Source of the DNA: Burkholderia sp. D-99
GTDB taxonomy: Bacteria > Pseudomonadota > Gammaproteobacteria > Burkholderiales > Burkholderiaceae
Length of the DNA: 64,000 nt
Reading direction: 5' to 3'
Assembly (NCBI RefSeq): GCF_011605345.1
Contig: NZ_JAAOXM010000018.1
Coordinates: 91,727-155,726 of the forward strand
Shown here: positions 15,489-25,145 of the stretch, piece by piece
Layout: each line of letters opens with the position of its first letter
Position numbering within the stretch: the stretch's first letter is position 1
The notes under the pieces: model-generated
What the model was told of the DNA's origin: nothing
What the model saw: the letters and a program-made list of their open reading frames with translations, nothing else
Database searches by the model: none
Position numbers and translations under genes: made by a program

Positions 15489-18400
15489 TCATTTCCTCCG
15501 CTTAGGAATGGTCGTTGCCGACGCACCAGACGCGCCGATGCCAGAAAAATACCCATCCGCCTTCATAAGAGCGCATCTAGCTTGGTCAGACGTTAGGCCT
15601 GCCCTTCTAATTGCTTTATAACCAATACGTCGCTCGGCAGCCAATGTGCCTCCACCCGCCTGGTCTTGAACACGGTTTGCTTTATAGTGAGGAGTTCCGC
15701 GCGTTTTACCATCGTCATTTCGCCCTTGAAGCACGATCGCTGGCGCATCGAAGTAACCGTACTTCGGCAATGAACTCACCGCGGCGTCCTGATAGATGTG
15801 ATGCGAATCATACAATCCCCCCCCTGCCTTTTGCATGTCGCGATGGCTCCCCACCTGAATGCCGGCCTCGTCAAGAATCTTCTCGCAGTCCTTGGGGCAG
15901 GGGCGGCATTTCGCCAGTCCGAGCGGATCAACCCAATCGACTGGATTGGGCGCGTATTGATATACGTTGATGCCGCCAGTCAGCCCGATCGGATCCTTTG
16001 AGACAAACCGCCCGCTACTCGGATCGTAGTACCTGTGCCGGTTATAGTGCAGCCCCGTCTCATCATCAACCTGCTGCCCCTGGAACCGCAGCGAACTCCG
16101 CGGCACGATCCCCGCCGCCTTCGATACCCGCGCAATCACCTCCCGCGCTTCGCCCCACGCCCGGTACGTCGCCTCCCACACCACATCGCCGTCCTCATCC
16201 GTCAGCAATTGCGGTGTTCCGATCTGGTCACAGTGGTAATAGAACGCATGCGCATCACCAACCCGTTCCGGCAACCGTTGCAACGGATCGTCTTCCGGTA
16301 CATAGCGATCGGCCGCACTGCGTGACGGCGTTTCGAACCCTTCTACCGGTGCACTCACGTACTGCACCATCGGCACGAACGAACCCGCTTCGTAAACGTA
16401 ATGCGTGCTGCCCCGCTCCGCACTCTCATACGCCAGCGTATCGCCGTCCCACCCGAACACCGTGCGCTCGCCGTTCACCTCTTTCGCAATGCGACGCCCC
16501 AGCGCATCGTAGTAGTACCGCGACTCGCTCCGGCGAGCGACCCCGTCAACCGTCGCAGCACTCAGCCGATTGAACGCGTTCCACACGTAACGTTGCTCAC
16601 CCGCCGGTGATCTGCGATGAACAAGATTGCCCCGCGCGTCGTACGTGAAATGCTCCCCGGCATATTGCTTCAACAAATTGCCCAACACCTTGGGCACTTC
16701 CGCAGGCAACGTACTCTCCGCGCGTACCGGACTCGGCCGGCTCTCCGTGCGAGGCGGTTCAACACGTGCCGGATCGATGATATTGCTCGCCGGATCGAAC
16801 GCGAACCGCTCCTTGCCCGCCGGACCAATCGATTCGAGCAACCGACCGACCGGATCGTAACGATAGTCGGTCAATCCTCTACGATTGTCTTCAATCTGCA
16901 CGAGCCGGCCGGCCGCGTCGTAGCGATACCGGCGCTCTGCCAGCGGCGCAGGTGCATTCGCACGCTGTACCGTGCGCTGCGCCAACCTCCCGGCACGATC
17001 GTATGCGGTGCGTTGATCGATCTTGCTCGGCAGGGTACGCAATGTCTCCCGATGCAGATCGTCACGCTCGATCTGAACGAGTTCCTTGCCGTCCAGCATC
17101 ATCCCGTGGATGTGCCCGGAGCCGTACGTGAGCCAGTCGACAGCATGGCCGTCGGGCCGGACCGTTCTGACGCGGTTGCCGATTTCGTCGTACTGGTGAT
17201 GCCACACGACACTCCGGCTCGCGCCGAACAGATCGTAAGCGTGATGCTCGCGCACCAGATTACCGACCGGGTCGAAGAACCGTTGAACGCGGCTATATCG
17301 ATTGCTGGCCTCGATCAATCGTCCCAACGGATCGTAGCTGAAACGCTCCGCCTCTTCGCCGACCGAACGGCCATCAAGCCGTCCACCGCGATCGTGGGAC
17401 ATCGTCATGACCTGCCCCGCCTCGTCGACCGACTCGAGACGGCTGCTCGCCTCGTCAAACGAATAACGCGTGGCCTTCCCGTCGAAATCGATCTCCTCGA
17501 TCAATCGACCTGTTGCGTCATAGCGGAACGCGTAATTCGCGTGATTCTGGTCGGTCAGCCCGACGATCCGCCCGAGCCGGTCATAGCGATACGACAGCGA
17601 TTGCCCCAATGCATCGGTACGGATATTGATACGCCCGCTCGCGTCGTAGCCATAACGCGTGTTGCGGTTCAGCGGATCAATATGGGTCAGCAGACGCCCT
17701 TCCGCGTCATAGCTCAGTTGCTCGCGCCCCGCTGGCGACACGACTTCGGCTAACTGGCCATTCGCACCGTAACGGTAGGCGGTTACCCCGCCCGCAGCAT
17801 CCTTCGCCTCCGCGAGGCGCCCCTGGGCGTCATACGCCCACTGCGACGTCTTGCCCGAGCAATCGGTATAGCTGGTCAACTGGCCGACGTCGTCGTACTT
17901 CAGGGCTTTCACGCCCCCCTTCGCATCCTTGATCCGGGTAAGCAGCCCTCGCCCGTCGTATGCGTACTCCGTCTTGTGGCCGAGCGGGTCGACCTCCGCA
18001 ACTGTATTGCCTGCATCGTCATATTCGCGCAGCCACGGGTGCCCAAGCGGATCGGTAACACGAACGACCTGGTCCTTCTGGTCATACGCCATCTCGACCA
18101 CGCTACCGTCAGTACGTTGATGGCGTACGAAATTGCCACGCACGTCGTATTCCATGTGCTCGACGGTGCCGTCACGATGGATGTACTGAACGAGTTTGTC
18201 GTTCGCGTCCCGATACATCCACTCTTCGCTACCGTCAGGATGAATCACACGGAACGAATAGCCCTTGCTGTCGTAATAGTGGTGCGTGACATTGCCAAGC
18301 GCGTCGGTCACGCCGACCATTCGGAAGTCCGGATGCCACGCGAGACGGACCTCATCGCTGCCGTCATCGGCGTATTCGCGGAAGCATTTAGCCTTCGGTC

Positions 18401-20195
18401 CGTCACCGTTCCACTCGAGGTTCACACCTCGGCCGGTGCGATCCGTATATCGCGTCACGAGGTGGTGTCGATAACGGTATTCGCGACGATTGCCGTAGCG
18501 GTCCGTCGCCCCGATCAGATCGTTCTGGTCGTCGTACTCGTAGTTCGCCAGCGTGCCGACGTATTCGCCTTGTGCATCGTGATGCGTGACGCCAACGATG
18601 CGCCCCCGCGAATCGTGTCGGAACGCAACCTGCACGTGCGATGCAATCAGGCGATACAACCGCCCTTCTGCATCGTAGTCGAGCGTCAACTGGTTGCCGG
18701 CGCGGTCCTTGACGAATGCGAGACGAAACACGTTGCCGTGCCGCTCGTACGCTTCGAGCAGCGCATGTCCGCGCGTCACCGTCAGCCACTGCTCGTCCAG
18801 CCGCAATAACGTCTGCCCCTCGGAAAGATCGTCGTGCGCACTTCCGACGCCGAGCAACGGGTATTCGACACTTCGCCCGGCGGCATCGTGATAGACAAGT
18901 TTTTCCGCTGCAATATCAAAACGGGTCGTATACGGCGTGATCCAGCGTGCGCCCAATTCGCCATGCGCATCGTTCGCGTCGAAGAACGATCGATAGGTAC
19001 GCTGCCAGACAACGGGCAACGGCCCGTCGATCGTGAAATCTTCGTGATTGATTTGCTCGTCGCCGAGCGCGAATCCGATTGAATGCTCGGTGGCGGCTGG
19101 TGGTGTCTTGACCGGGGAATGCGTAAGACAGCAATTCGGCCCCGGATGATGCGCTTCAGTGGTTTTTTGAAGCTCTTCAGCTCGCTGGTCCGCACGCTTC
19201 TCGGCAACCTTCGTCGTCCCGTGCTCTTGCACCCCGGTCGCATGCGGCTTCGGATTGCGCTTCCGCCAGCTCCGCATGCCGTCTTCACCAATCGTGATGA
19301 TCCACCCGATCTTGCCCGCATCGTTCCCGTCGAGCTCGCGAATGCACTTCTGGACCGTCGGAATCCGCTTGTAGATATCGTCAGCGAAAAGCTGCAGCTT
19401 CTTCGTCGAATTCGGGTTGATCAGATCAGCGGCCGAGGTCGCCGTGTTGACGGCGAACTTCGCCTCGACCTTGCGAACGTCCGAGAAGAATCCACCAATA
19501 TTGTCGAGGACCTTCCTGCCGTCATACGCAACGATAGCCGCCCCGACACCCTTCAGATGGGTCCCGGCCGACTTCACGTTGTGCCCGACTTCGTACTTCT
19601 TCCCCGCCGCGTGCGCGAACACATCGGCGATCGCCTTCATCAGATCGCCGATGAACTTGGCGCAGTGCTCGAGCAGCTCCTTCAGCCCGTCGCGCAGCAC
19701 CTTCAGGAATTTCTCGATCTCGCCCGCGTAACGCTCCTGCACGTTCGCGACGATCGCCGAAATGAGCGAGTCGCGCAGCACCTGCATCGCAGCTGCTCCC
19801 GCTGCCTTGCCGCTCTCGACGATCTTCTGTCGAATCAGCTTCAACACCGGGCGCGCGCCGAGCCTAAGCTCGGCCGTGGCCGGCGGCAACGGCACGACGC
19901 CGATCAGATCGAGACCGAGGTTGACCCAGTCGAACATGTCGATCGGTTTGTCGCCGTGCTCGATCATCGCCTTGATATCCAGCACCGCATCGACTGCCGC
20001 GAAGATATTGGCCAGGATCGGCACGTTCTCCGCGACCGTCTTCAGCCGACCGACGTTGACGACGCCGCCGCTGACATTGATCAGCCACTTGTCGAATGAA
20101 TCGATGCCGGCTTGCACGTCGGCCTCCGTGATCTTCATGATCGGAGACACGAACACATCGGTAGGTTTGGGTTGAAGGACGCCCGCAGCGGTCAT
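15489..20195 (-). CDS. rhs: Rhs polymorphic toxin with HNH/EndoVII-type Tox-SHH tip
   Basis: 1568 residues. There is no PAAR domain at the N-terminus; residues 1-330 are a helical region of unknown fold (with GLDLIGVVPLPPATAELRLG), then a DUF6531-like segment near 350-400 (NCCLTHSP, DGPLPVVWQRTYRSFF), then many YD/RHS repeats (about 480-1330) that form a cocoon. The core ends at DWVDPLGLA near 1428. The 140-residue tip contains YDSHHIYQDAA, GTPHYKANRVQDQAGGGTLA and AERRIGYKAIRRAGL, marks of the SHH-type HNH/endonuclease VII toxins, so a DNase is expected. It lies directly after vgrG and is presumably T6SS-delivered. Confidence 0.9.
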   Translation of the reverse strand: MTAAGVLQPKPTDVFVSPIMKITEADVQAGIDSFDKWLINVSGGVVNVGRLKTVAENVPILANIFAAVDAVLDIKAMIEHGDKPIDMFDWVNLGLDLIGVVPLPPATAELRLGARPVLKLIRQKIVESGKAAGAAAMQVLRDSLISAIVANVQERYAGEIEKFLKVLRDGLKELLEHCAKFIGDLMKAIADVFAHAAGKKYEVGHNVKSAGTHLKGVGAAIVAYDGRKVLDNIGGFFSDVRKVEAKFAVNTATSAADLINPNSTKKLQLFADDIYKRIPTVQKCIRELDGNDAGKIGWIITIGEDGMRSWRKRNPKPHATGVQEHGTTKVAEKRADQRAEELQKTTEAHHPGPNCCLTHSPVKTPPAATEHSIGFALGDEQINHEDFTIDGPLPVVWQRTYRSFFDANDAHGELGARWITPYTTRFDIAAEKLVYHDAAGRSVEYPLLGVGSAHDDLSEGQTLLRLDEQWLTVTRGHALLEAYERHGNVFRLAFVKDRAGNQLTLDYDAEGRLYRLIASHVQVAFRHDSRGRIVGVTHHDAQGEYVGTLANYEYDDQNDLIGATDRYGNRREYRYRHHLVTRYTDRTGRGVNLEWNGDGPKAKCFREYADDGSDEVRLAWHPDFRMVGVTDALGNVTHHYYDSKGYSFRVIHPDGSEEWMYRDANDKLVQYIHRDGTVEHMEYDVRGNFVRHQRTDGSVVEMAYDQKDQVVRVTDPLGHPWLREYDDAGNTVAEVDPLGHKTEYAYDGRGLLTRIKDAKGGVKALKYDDVGQLTSYTDCSGKTSQWAYDAQGRLAEAKDAAGGVTAYRYGANGQLAEVVSPAGREQLSYDAEGRLLTHIDPLNRNTRYGYDASGRINIRTDALGQSLSYRYDRLGRIVGLTDQNHANYAFRYDATGRLIEEIDFDGKATRYSFDEASSRLESVDEAGQVMTMSHDRGGRLDGRSVGEEAERFSYDPLGRLIEASNRYSRVQRFFDPVGNLVREHHAYDLFGASRSVVWHHQYDEIGNRVRTVRPDGHAVDWLTYGSGHIHGMMLDGKELVQIERDDLHRETLRTLPSKIDQRTAYDRAGRLAQRTVQRANAPAPLAERRYRYDAAGRLVQIEDNRRGLTDYRYDPVGRLLESIGPAGKERFAFDPASNIIDPARVEPPRTESRPSPVRAESTLPAEVPKVLGNLLKQYAGEHFTYDARGNLVHRRSPAGEQRYVWNAFNRLSAATVDGVARRSESRYYYDALGRRIAKEVNGERTVFGWDGDTLAYESAERGSTHYVYEAGSFVPMVQYVSAPVEGFETPSRSAADRYVPEDDPLQRLPERVGDAHAFYYHCDQIGTPQLLTDEDGDVVWEATYRAWGEAREVIARVSKAAGIVPRSSLRFQGQQVDDETGLHYNRHRYYDPSSGRFVSKDPIGLTGGINVYQYAPNPVDWVDPLGLAKCRPCPKDCEKILDEAGIQVGSHRDMQKAGGGLYDSHHIYQDAAVSSLPKYGYFDAPAIVLQGRNDDGKTRGTPHYKANRVQDQAGGGTLAAERRIGYKAIRRAGLTSDQARCALMKADGYFSGIGASGASATTIPKRRK

Positions 20196-20232
20196 GATTT
20201 TTCTGTTCTCGGATATTTGAAAGGGGCGACGC

Positions 20233-23200
20233 TCAGCTCATTTTCAGCGCGGCTGCGGCGCTACGCGCCGTCTGCGCGAGACCGCCGACCTGCCGGGCGG
20301 CGGCACTCAGCTGCCCCGCTTGCGACAGCGCCGCCTGCGCCCCCGCCGGCAGCATATTGGCCGCAGCCTGCTGCGCGATACCAAGGCCCTGGCCTGCCAC
20401 TGCCTTCGCCAGCGCGGCTCCGCCCTGCGATGCCGAACTCGCCAACCCCGCGACCGTTTTCGCCGCGCCCAATGCATTCGACGCACCGGCCGGCAGCATG
20501 CCGGCCAGCGCCTGCCGGGCCATGCCCATACCTTGGCCAGCGGCGGCCTTCGCCAGTGCCGCGCCACCTTGCGTCGCCGCACCGGCCAGGCCCGTCAGTG
20601 CGCCGGCGGCACCGCCCGCTGCCGGCAGAAACGAACCGAGCTGCGCCTGCGCGGTTTCCGCGGCCCCTGCCGCCGGCGCCGGATTGGCCGGCCACGGCGC
20701 CACATCGAAGCGGCTCGACACCTGGTCCTGCGAACGCGGATCCTCCCCGAACTTCACCTGCACTGCACCGGGCGGCAACCCGCTCACGATCATGTGTCCG
20801 TCGTTGTCGAGCGCGCCTTTCTTCAGCAATCCACCATTCGCATCGAACACCGAAAACAAGCCGCCCTTCACCGGCTGGCCGTTCCCGTACGTATGCAACA
20901 ACTCCAGCTGCCCCGGCTGATCCGGCCGCGGGCTTGGCAGCGGATACCCCATGCTCGCCGGCCCGTTAAACGTATGCGACGCACCCTTCACGTCCACCGC
21001 ACCCGGCGTATGAATCTCGATGTTCCCGCCTTGAATGCGGACATACCCGCCGCCGCTCGTCAGCAGGATCCCCTGGTCGGCCGCGATCTCGATCTGCCCC
21101 GTCGCCGACACCACCTTCACCGCCTTCTGCGCGGTCACCTCGACGTTGTCCGACTGCGCCTGGATCTCGACCTTGCCCTTGCCCGCGAACAGCTTCATCC
21201 CCGCGTTCTGCGCGAACAGGCTCAGCTTCTGCCCGATGCTCCCGATCAGCGACTTGCCCGCGACAACATGCACGCTCTGCCCGCTCGCCACGTTCACGTG
21301 ATCGTTCGCGACCATGTGCACCGACTGCTGCGTCGACATCCCGATCCCCGACGGGCTGCCGAACAGCATCACCGGTTCCTTGAACGCGTTCGCGTTACCC
21401 GTGCCACCGCCGGCCGTACGCCCACCGGACGCGCTGCCCGGTGCACTGTCCTGCGTCGCATCGGTAAACGCGCGCATCGTGTCCTGCGCGTCGTTCAGGC
21501 TTTCCGCCTGATGCTGTTCGCTCGCACTCGACATCGCCTCGACGAGGCTCTCTCCCGACACGAGTTGCTGCTGCGCTTCCTTCACGTCGAGCGGCTGGCT
21601 GTTCGCCGCCTTCGGGTGCGTCGTCACGTACAGGCCCTGGCTGGCTCGCACCGCGCCATACGCATCGGAGCGCAGGTCGAAGCCGCTGCCGAGATACGCC
21701 CCGCGTGAATTGGCGTTGTGATCGATGATGTAGCCGAGATGCAGCAGGCTGTTCGCGCTGCTGCTCATCAGCTGCACGCGGTTCTGCCCGGTTGCGTCGT
21801 CCATCACGAGCTGGTTGTAGCCGCTACCCGAATACTCTTTCGACCGATAGCCCGACAGGATCCCGTCGGTATGCCACTGCGGCTGGTTCGCGCCGTTGTA
21901 CACGCGCCCGACCGCGAGCGGCCGGTCGCAGTCGCCACCAACATAGTCGATCAGCACTTCCTCGCCGATGCGCGGCACATGCACGCCGCCGTAACCGCCA
22001 CCGCTATCCGACTGCACGACGCGCACCCAGCAAGACGCGTTCTCGTTGCCCGAATTGATCCGGTCCCACACGAACTGCACGCGAATCCGGTTCAGCGCGT
22101 CGGTATAGACCTCTTCGCCTTGCGGCCCGACGACGATCGCCGTCTCGAGGTGTATTTCCGGCTTGTGATGCTTGAACGGGCTGCGATACGGCACGTTCAC
22201 GCGCTGCGTCTCGACTTCGACGAGATAGAAACCGACCGAACCATCCTCGTGTGGCACGCGAAACGCGGGATCGGCGCCGTAGCCGTCCTGTGCCTGCGTC
22301 AACGCTTCGCGCAGACTGTATGGAAAGTCCGCGCTGTCGGCCGCGACGGGCAGGTTGTTCTCGATCCACCACGCGACCTCGATCGCGGCGAACTCGCGCT
22401 GTTCGGCGGGATCGCGATTGTGTTCGGGATGATCGGCCAGCGTGAAGCGCCGGCCCGCATCGATCGCGCGCACGCCGCCCGCAGCATGGAACCGCTTCGC
22501 CCGCGACTCCCACTCCTCCATCGTGACCTTCGTCAGATGGTCGCCGCGCGTCTGGTCGAGATACGTGTAGGCGCCCGTGTACTCGTAGACTTCGAGCTGA
22601 TCCGGCAACTCGCCCTGGCCGTCCATCGTCGGCAGCGATGTGCCTTTCGGGTTCTCCGGCTGCGAAGGATTCTTGTAGTCGAACGTGCGCGTCGTGCGCG
22701 TGACACTCTGCAGCGTGCGCGTGCCCGACCATTGCGTGAACGCGTCGGCTTCGCTGGCCGCGCCGCCGCGATAAAAGCGCACGGTTTCCGGTGACAGCGG
22801 CGCGAATGCCTGCAGGTTGTCGGTGATGACGAGCGTATGCGACTTGCCGTCGTCGGCCTGCTGCCAGGCGCAGTAAAGCCCTTCGCTCTCCATCAACCGA
22901 TGCACGAAATGCCAGTCGGTGTCGTGCTGGCGTGTGTACGAGCGGTTCGGCAGCGGCTTCGTCAGCGCAAAGCGGAAATGGCCCTGCGCCTGCGGATGCT
23001 GGTTCAGCACGTCGCTGATGATCTGGTCGACCGTCGTGTCGTTCCAGAACCGCTGATCGCGACGGAACTTCAGGAAGTGGGTGAAATCGGCGAACGCGAG
23101 CTGATAGGACGTAAGCCCGCCGTCGGCGCCCAGCCGGCGCGCGGTATGGACGTATCCGTTGATCGGCCGGTAGCCGAGATCGCCCTGCTGGATCCACAAC

Positions 23201-23412
23201 GTCACGGGCTGCGCGATCAGCTTTTTAAGCTCCAGATCGCTCTCGGTCGACAGCACGTCGAGCGTGAACGCGTACGCGCGCCCGATACGCGAGCGGCCGA
23301 CTGCCCGCTGGACAGTCAGGACGTTGGCCCCCAATGGCGTATCGAGCTTCAGCAACCGGTCCTGCTGAAGCAATCCGCCGCGCAATGCGGCAATTGTGTT
23401 CTGCATGTTCAT
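20233..23412 (-). CDS. vgrG: VgrG (TssI) spike with extended repeated C-terminus
   Basis: 1059 residues, longer than a basic VgrG. It has a gp27-like base (about 20-400), a gp5-like OB domain with HVPRIGEEVLIDYVGGDCDR near 480, and a DUF2345 beta-helix region (about 690-860). A transthyretin-like insert (GQPVKGGLFSVFDANG, near 865-910) follows, then an Ala/Gly-rich tail with two 48-residue repeats (about 941-1036). The trimer forms the piercing tip of the T6SS. The tail probably binds or carries cargo; the Rhs gene follows after 37 nt. The ATG at 23412 or one two codons on may be used. Confidence 0.94.
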   Translation of the reverse strand: MNMQNTIAALRGGLLQQDRLLKLDTPLGANVLTVQRAVGRSRIGRAYAFTLDVLSTESDLELKKLIAQPVTLWIQQGDLGYRPINGYVHTARRLGADGGLTSYQLAFADFTHFLKFRRDQRFWNDTTVDQIISDVLNQHPQAQGHFRFALTKPLPNRSYTRQHDTDWHFVHRLMESEGLYCAWQQADDGKSHTLVITDNLQAFAPLSPETVRFYRGGAASEADAFTQWSGTRTLQSVTRTTRTFDYKNPSQPENPKGTSLPTMDGQGELPDQLEVYEYTGAYTYLDQTRGDHLTKVTMEEWESRAKRFHAAGGVRAIDAGRRFTLADHPEHNRDPAEQREFAAIEVAWWIENNLPVAADSADFPYSLREALTQAQDGYGADPAFRVPHEDGSVGFYLVEVETQRVNVPYRSPFKHHKPEIHLETAIVVGPQGEEVYTDALNRIRVQFVWDRINSGNENASCWVRVVQSDSGGGYGGVHVPRIGEEVLIDYVGGDCDRPLAVGRVYNGANQPQWHTDGILSGYRSKEYSGSGYNQLVMDDATGQNRVQLMSSSANSLLHLGYIIDHNANSRGAYLGSGFDLRSDAYGAVRASQGLYVTTHPKAANSQPLDVKEAQQQLVSGESLVEAMSSASEQHQAESLNDAQDTMRAFTDATQDSAPGSASGGRTAGGGTGNANAFKEPVMLFGSPSGIGMSTQQSVHMVANDHVNVASGQSVHVVAGKSLIGSIGQKLSLFAQNAGMKLFAGKGKVEIQAQSDNVEVTAQKAVKVVSATGQIEIAADQGILLTSGGGYVRIQGGNIEIHTPGAVDVKGASHTFNGPASMGYPLPSPRPDQPGQLELLHTYGNGQPVKGGLFSVFDANGGLLKKGALDNDGHMIVSGLPPGAVQVKFGEDPRSQDQVSSRFDVAPWPANPAPAAGAAETAQAQLGSFLPAAGGAAGALTGLAGAATQGGAALAKAAAGQGMGMARQALAGMLPAGASNALGAAKTVAGLASSASQGGAALAKAVAGQGLGIAQQAAANMLPAGAQAALSQAGQLSAAARQVGGLAQTARSAAAALKMS
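20305..20592 (-). repeat. Two tandem 144-bp repeats encoding a 48-residue unit of VgrG
   Basis: Unit 1 (20449-20592) and unit 2 (20305-20448) both encode GLA-x3-QGGAALAKA-x-AGQG, then MLPAGA and a helical end. The units are alike in protein but diverged in DNA, so the duplication is not recent. Glycine-zipper-like spacing suggests helix packing or membrane contact. Confidence 0.8.
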
Positions 23413-23728
23413 GAACGGCCTTTTCTTCTTTTGGCGCGCCCTCGGATGGCGCGAGCGATCAACTTCGCCCGCGGGATTTTACAGACAAAATTTCGCGCGC
23501 TCCTGAACCTGACCTGATTTAAAAGAGCGTGATCCGATTGGTCCGCGAGCCGTGCATGGAAACGCCAATCACGCCGGCCGGCCGCCTCCCGCCCCGATGA
23601 AATCGATTGCAATCAGGGCCAATTCGACTTCCGGCACGGCGCGGTTGCGAGTAGTGTCTACGAGCCCGTATTGCGGTCCGCCGCGCCCGGCGCTCACCAC
23701 ACACGACACTGAACACTGGAGATCTGCG
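23413..23728. other. Intergenic region between vgrG and the binding-protein gene
   Basis: No gene was found. On the minus strand a TAAAAT box near 23480 could be the -10 of vgrG, without a clear -35. The plus side carries the leader of the amino-acid binding protein. Otherwise nothing notable. Confidence 0.4.
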
Positions 23729-24529
23729 ATGAAACGTTCGAAGTTCCTGCTGTCGGGCCTGCTGCTCGCGTCGGCCCTCGGCTTCACGGCGGTCGCCGCG
23801 CACGCGGACGACCTGCTCGACTCGGTCAAGAAGGCCGGCGTGTTGCGCGTCGGCCTCGAAGGTACCTACCCGCCGTTCAACTCGCGCGGCACGTCCGGCC
23901 AGCTCGAGGGTTTCGACGTCGACGTCGCGAACGCGGTCGCCGGCAAGCTCGGCGTGAAGACGCAATTCGTGCCGACCGAATGGAGCGGCATCATCGCCGG
24001 CCTGCAGGCCGGCAAGTTCGACGTGATCGTCAACCAGGTCACGGTCACGCCGCAGCGCAAGGAAGCGCTCGACTTCAGCGAGCCGTACACGTACTCGGCC
24101 GCGCAGCTGATCCAGCGCAAGGACGACACGCGCAACTTCAAGTCGCTCGACGATTTCAAGGGCAAGAAGCTCGGCGTGACGCTCGGCACCAACTACGACC
24201 AGATGGCGCGCACCGTGCCCGGCATCGAGGTGCAGACGTATCCCGGCGCGCCGGAGAAACTGCGCGACCTCGCCGCGGGCCGGATCGAAGCGACGCTCGA
24301 CGATCGCCTGATGCTGCCGTACATGATCAAGACGTCGAACCTGCCGCTGCGCGCGGGCGCGATCGTGAACGGCGGCAAGCAGGAAATGGCGATCCCGTTC
24401 CGCAAGGGCAACCCGAAATTCGAGAAGGCGATCAACGACGCGCTCGATTCGCTGCACAAGGACGGCACGCTGAAGAAGATCTCGATGCACTGGTTCGGCA
24501 GCGACGTAACGGTGCCGGTCGCGCAATAA
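23729..24529 (+). CDS. Periplasmic amino-acid ABC transporter substrate-binding protein (cystine/FliY-like)
   Basis: 266 residues. A cleavable signal peptide ends at AHADD; the mature protein is a family 3 solute-binding protein, with LRVGLEGTYPPFNSRG, a GFDVDVANAVAGKLG motif, TEWSGIIAGLQAGKFDVIVN and the later KLGVTLGTNYDQ. It resembles cystine-binding TcyA/FliY most. The frame opens earlier (23552), but the ATG at 23729 gives the signal peptide and has GGAG in place. No permease or ATPase gene is adjacent, so it must work with components elsewhere. A hairpin terminator follows. Confidence 0.88.
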   Translation: MKRSKFLLSGLLLASALGFTAVAAHADDLLDSVKKAGVLRVGLEGTYPPFNSRGTSGQLEGFDVDVANAVAGKLGVKTQFVPTEWSGIIAGLQAGKFDVIVNQVTVTPQRKEALDFSEPYTYSAAQLIQRKDDTRNFKSLDDFKGKKLGVTLGTNYDQMARTVPGIEVQTYPGAPEKLRDLAAGRIEATLDDRLMLPYMIKTSNLPLRAGAIVNGGKQEMAIPFRKGNPKFEKAINDALDSLHKDGTLKKISMHWFGSDVTVPVAQ

Positions 24530-24546
24530 GCGGCACGGTGTTCAAC

Positions 24547-24586
24547 GCGTCACGCGCTTCGTGTCGACGAACGCGTGACGCTTTCT
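24547..24586 (+). terminator. Intrinsic terminator after the binding-protein gene
   Basis: A 10-bp stem GCGTCACGCG/CGCGTGACGC separated by 15 nt and followed by TTTCTCTC. It lies just before the convergent small gene, whose stop is at 24588. Confidence 0.65.
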
Positions 24587-24587
24587 C

Positions 24588-24791
24588 TCAAGCCGCTTCG
24601 TCGAAGCGCGCCAGCAGCAGCTGGCCGATCGGTGTCAGCGCCGGGCGCGCGGCCACGGCGTTGATGCGCATCTGCGTATCGTCGACCAGCCGCTTCTCCA
24701 CCAGCACGGCGAAGGCCGGATTCGACGGATCGACGCTGTCCGGCGCACGTGCAACGCGCAACAGCATCGAGAATTCATGCGGACTCAGCAT
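24588..24791 (-). CDS. Conserved small hypothetical protein
   Basis: 67 residues: MLSPHEFSMLLRVARAPDSV at the start, a helical centre and an end PALTPIGQLLLARFDEAA. The shape (helix, helix, then P-x-LTP-x-G) resembles a winged-helix remnant, but no function can be given. Ribosome site GGAGACAGGG precedes the ATG. The frame is open far upstream (24947) without a sensible start. Confidence 0.6.
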   Translation of the reverse strand: MLSPHEFSMLLRVARAPDSVDPSNPAFAVLVEKRLVDDTQMRINAVAARPALTPIGQLLLARFDEAA

Positions 24792-25145
24792 GGTCCCTGT
24801 CTCCTGATCGTCCGCGATCCGGTTCGAACCGGCGTCGATCGTATTTTCGAATGAAATGGCGCGATGGATGACCGCCGCGCCGCCGGGAGCGAGATCCCGG
24901 CAGGCCTGCCTGCGACGCGGGCACGTCGTCGCGAGCGGGTTGCGCACGTCCCGGATCCGGCGATGCCGCCGCGACGGGAACGTGCAACGTTATGGGCGCA
25001 CCATGACGTGACCGTGACAGGAAAACGGGGCGCAAAACCGTGCTCGTTACATGGCGTTTCGATTCGATGCCGATCCAGTTGACGACGACGGACCGCGTCA
25101 CATGCGTGGCCGTCGGTTACCTGCTCGCCGGCTGTCTCGCGCCCT
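24792..25145. other. Gene-free stretch between two minus-strand genes
   Basis: No supported gene. Frames here are shadows without ribosome sites. It would hold the promoter of the small gene at 24588 and the 3' end of the membrane protein transcript. Confidence 0.45.

Noticed and set aside
16617..20099. Long plus-strand frames opposite rhs
   Set aside because: Antisense shadows of a repetitive gene, with no start signals or domains.
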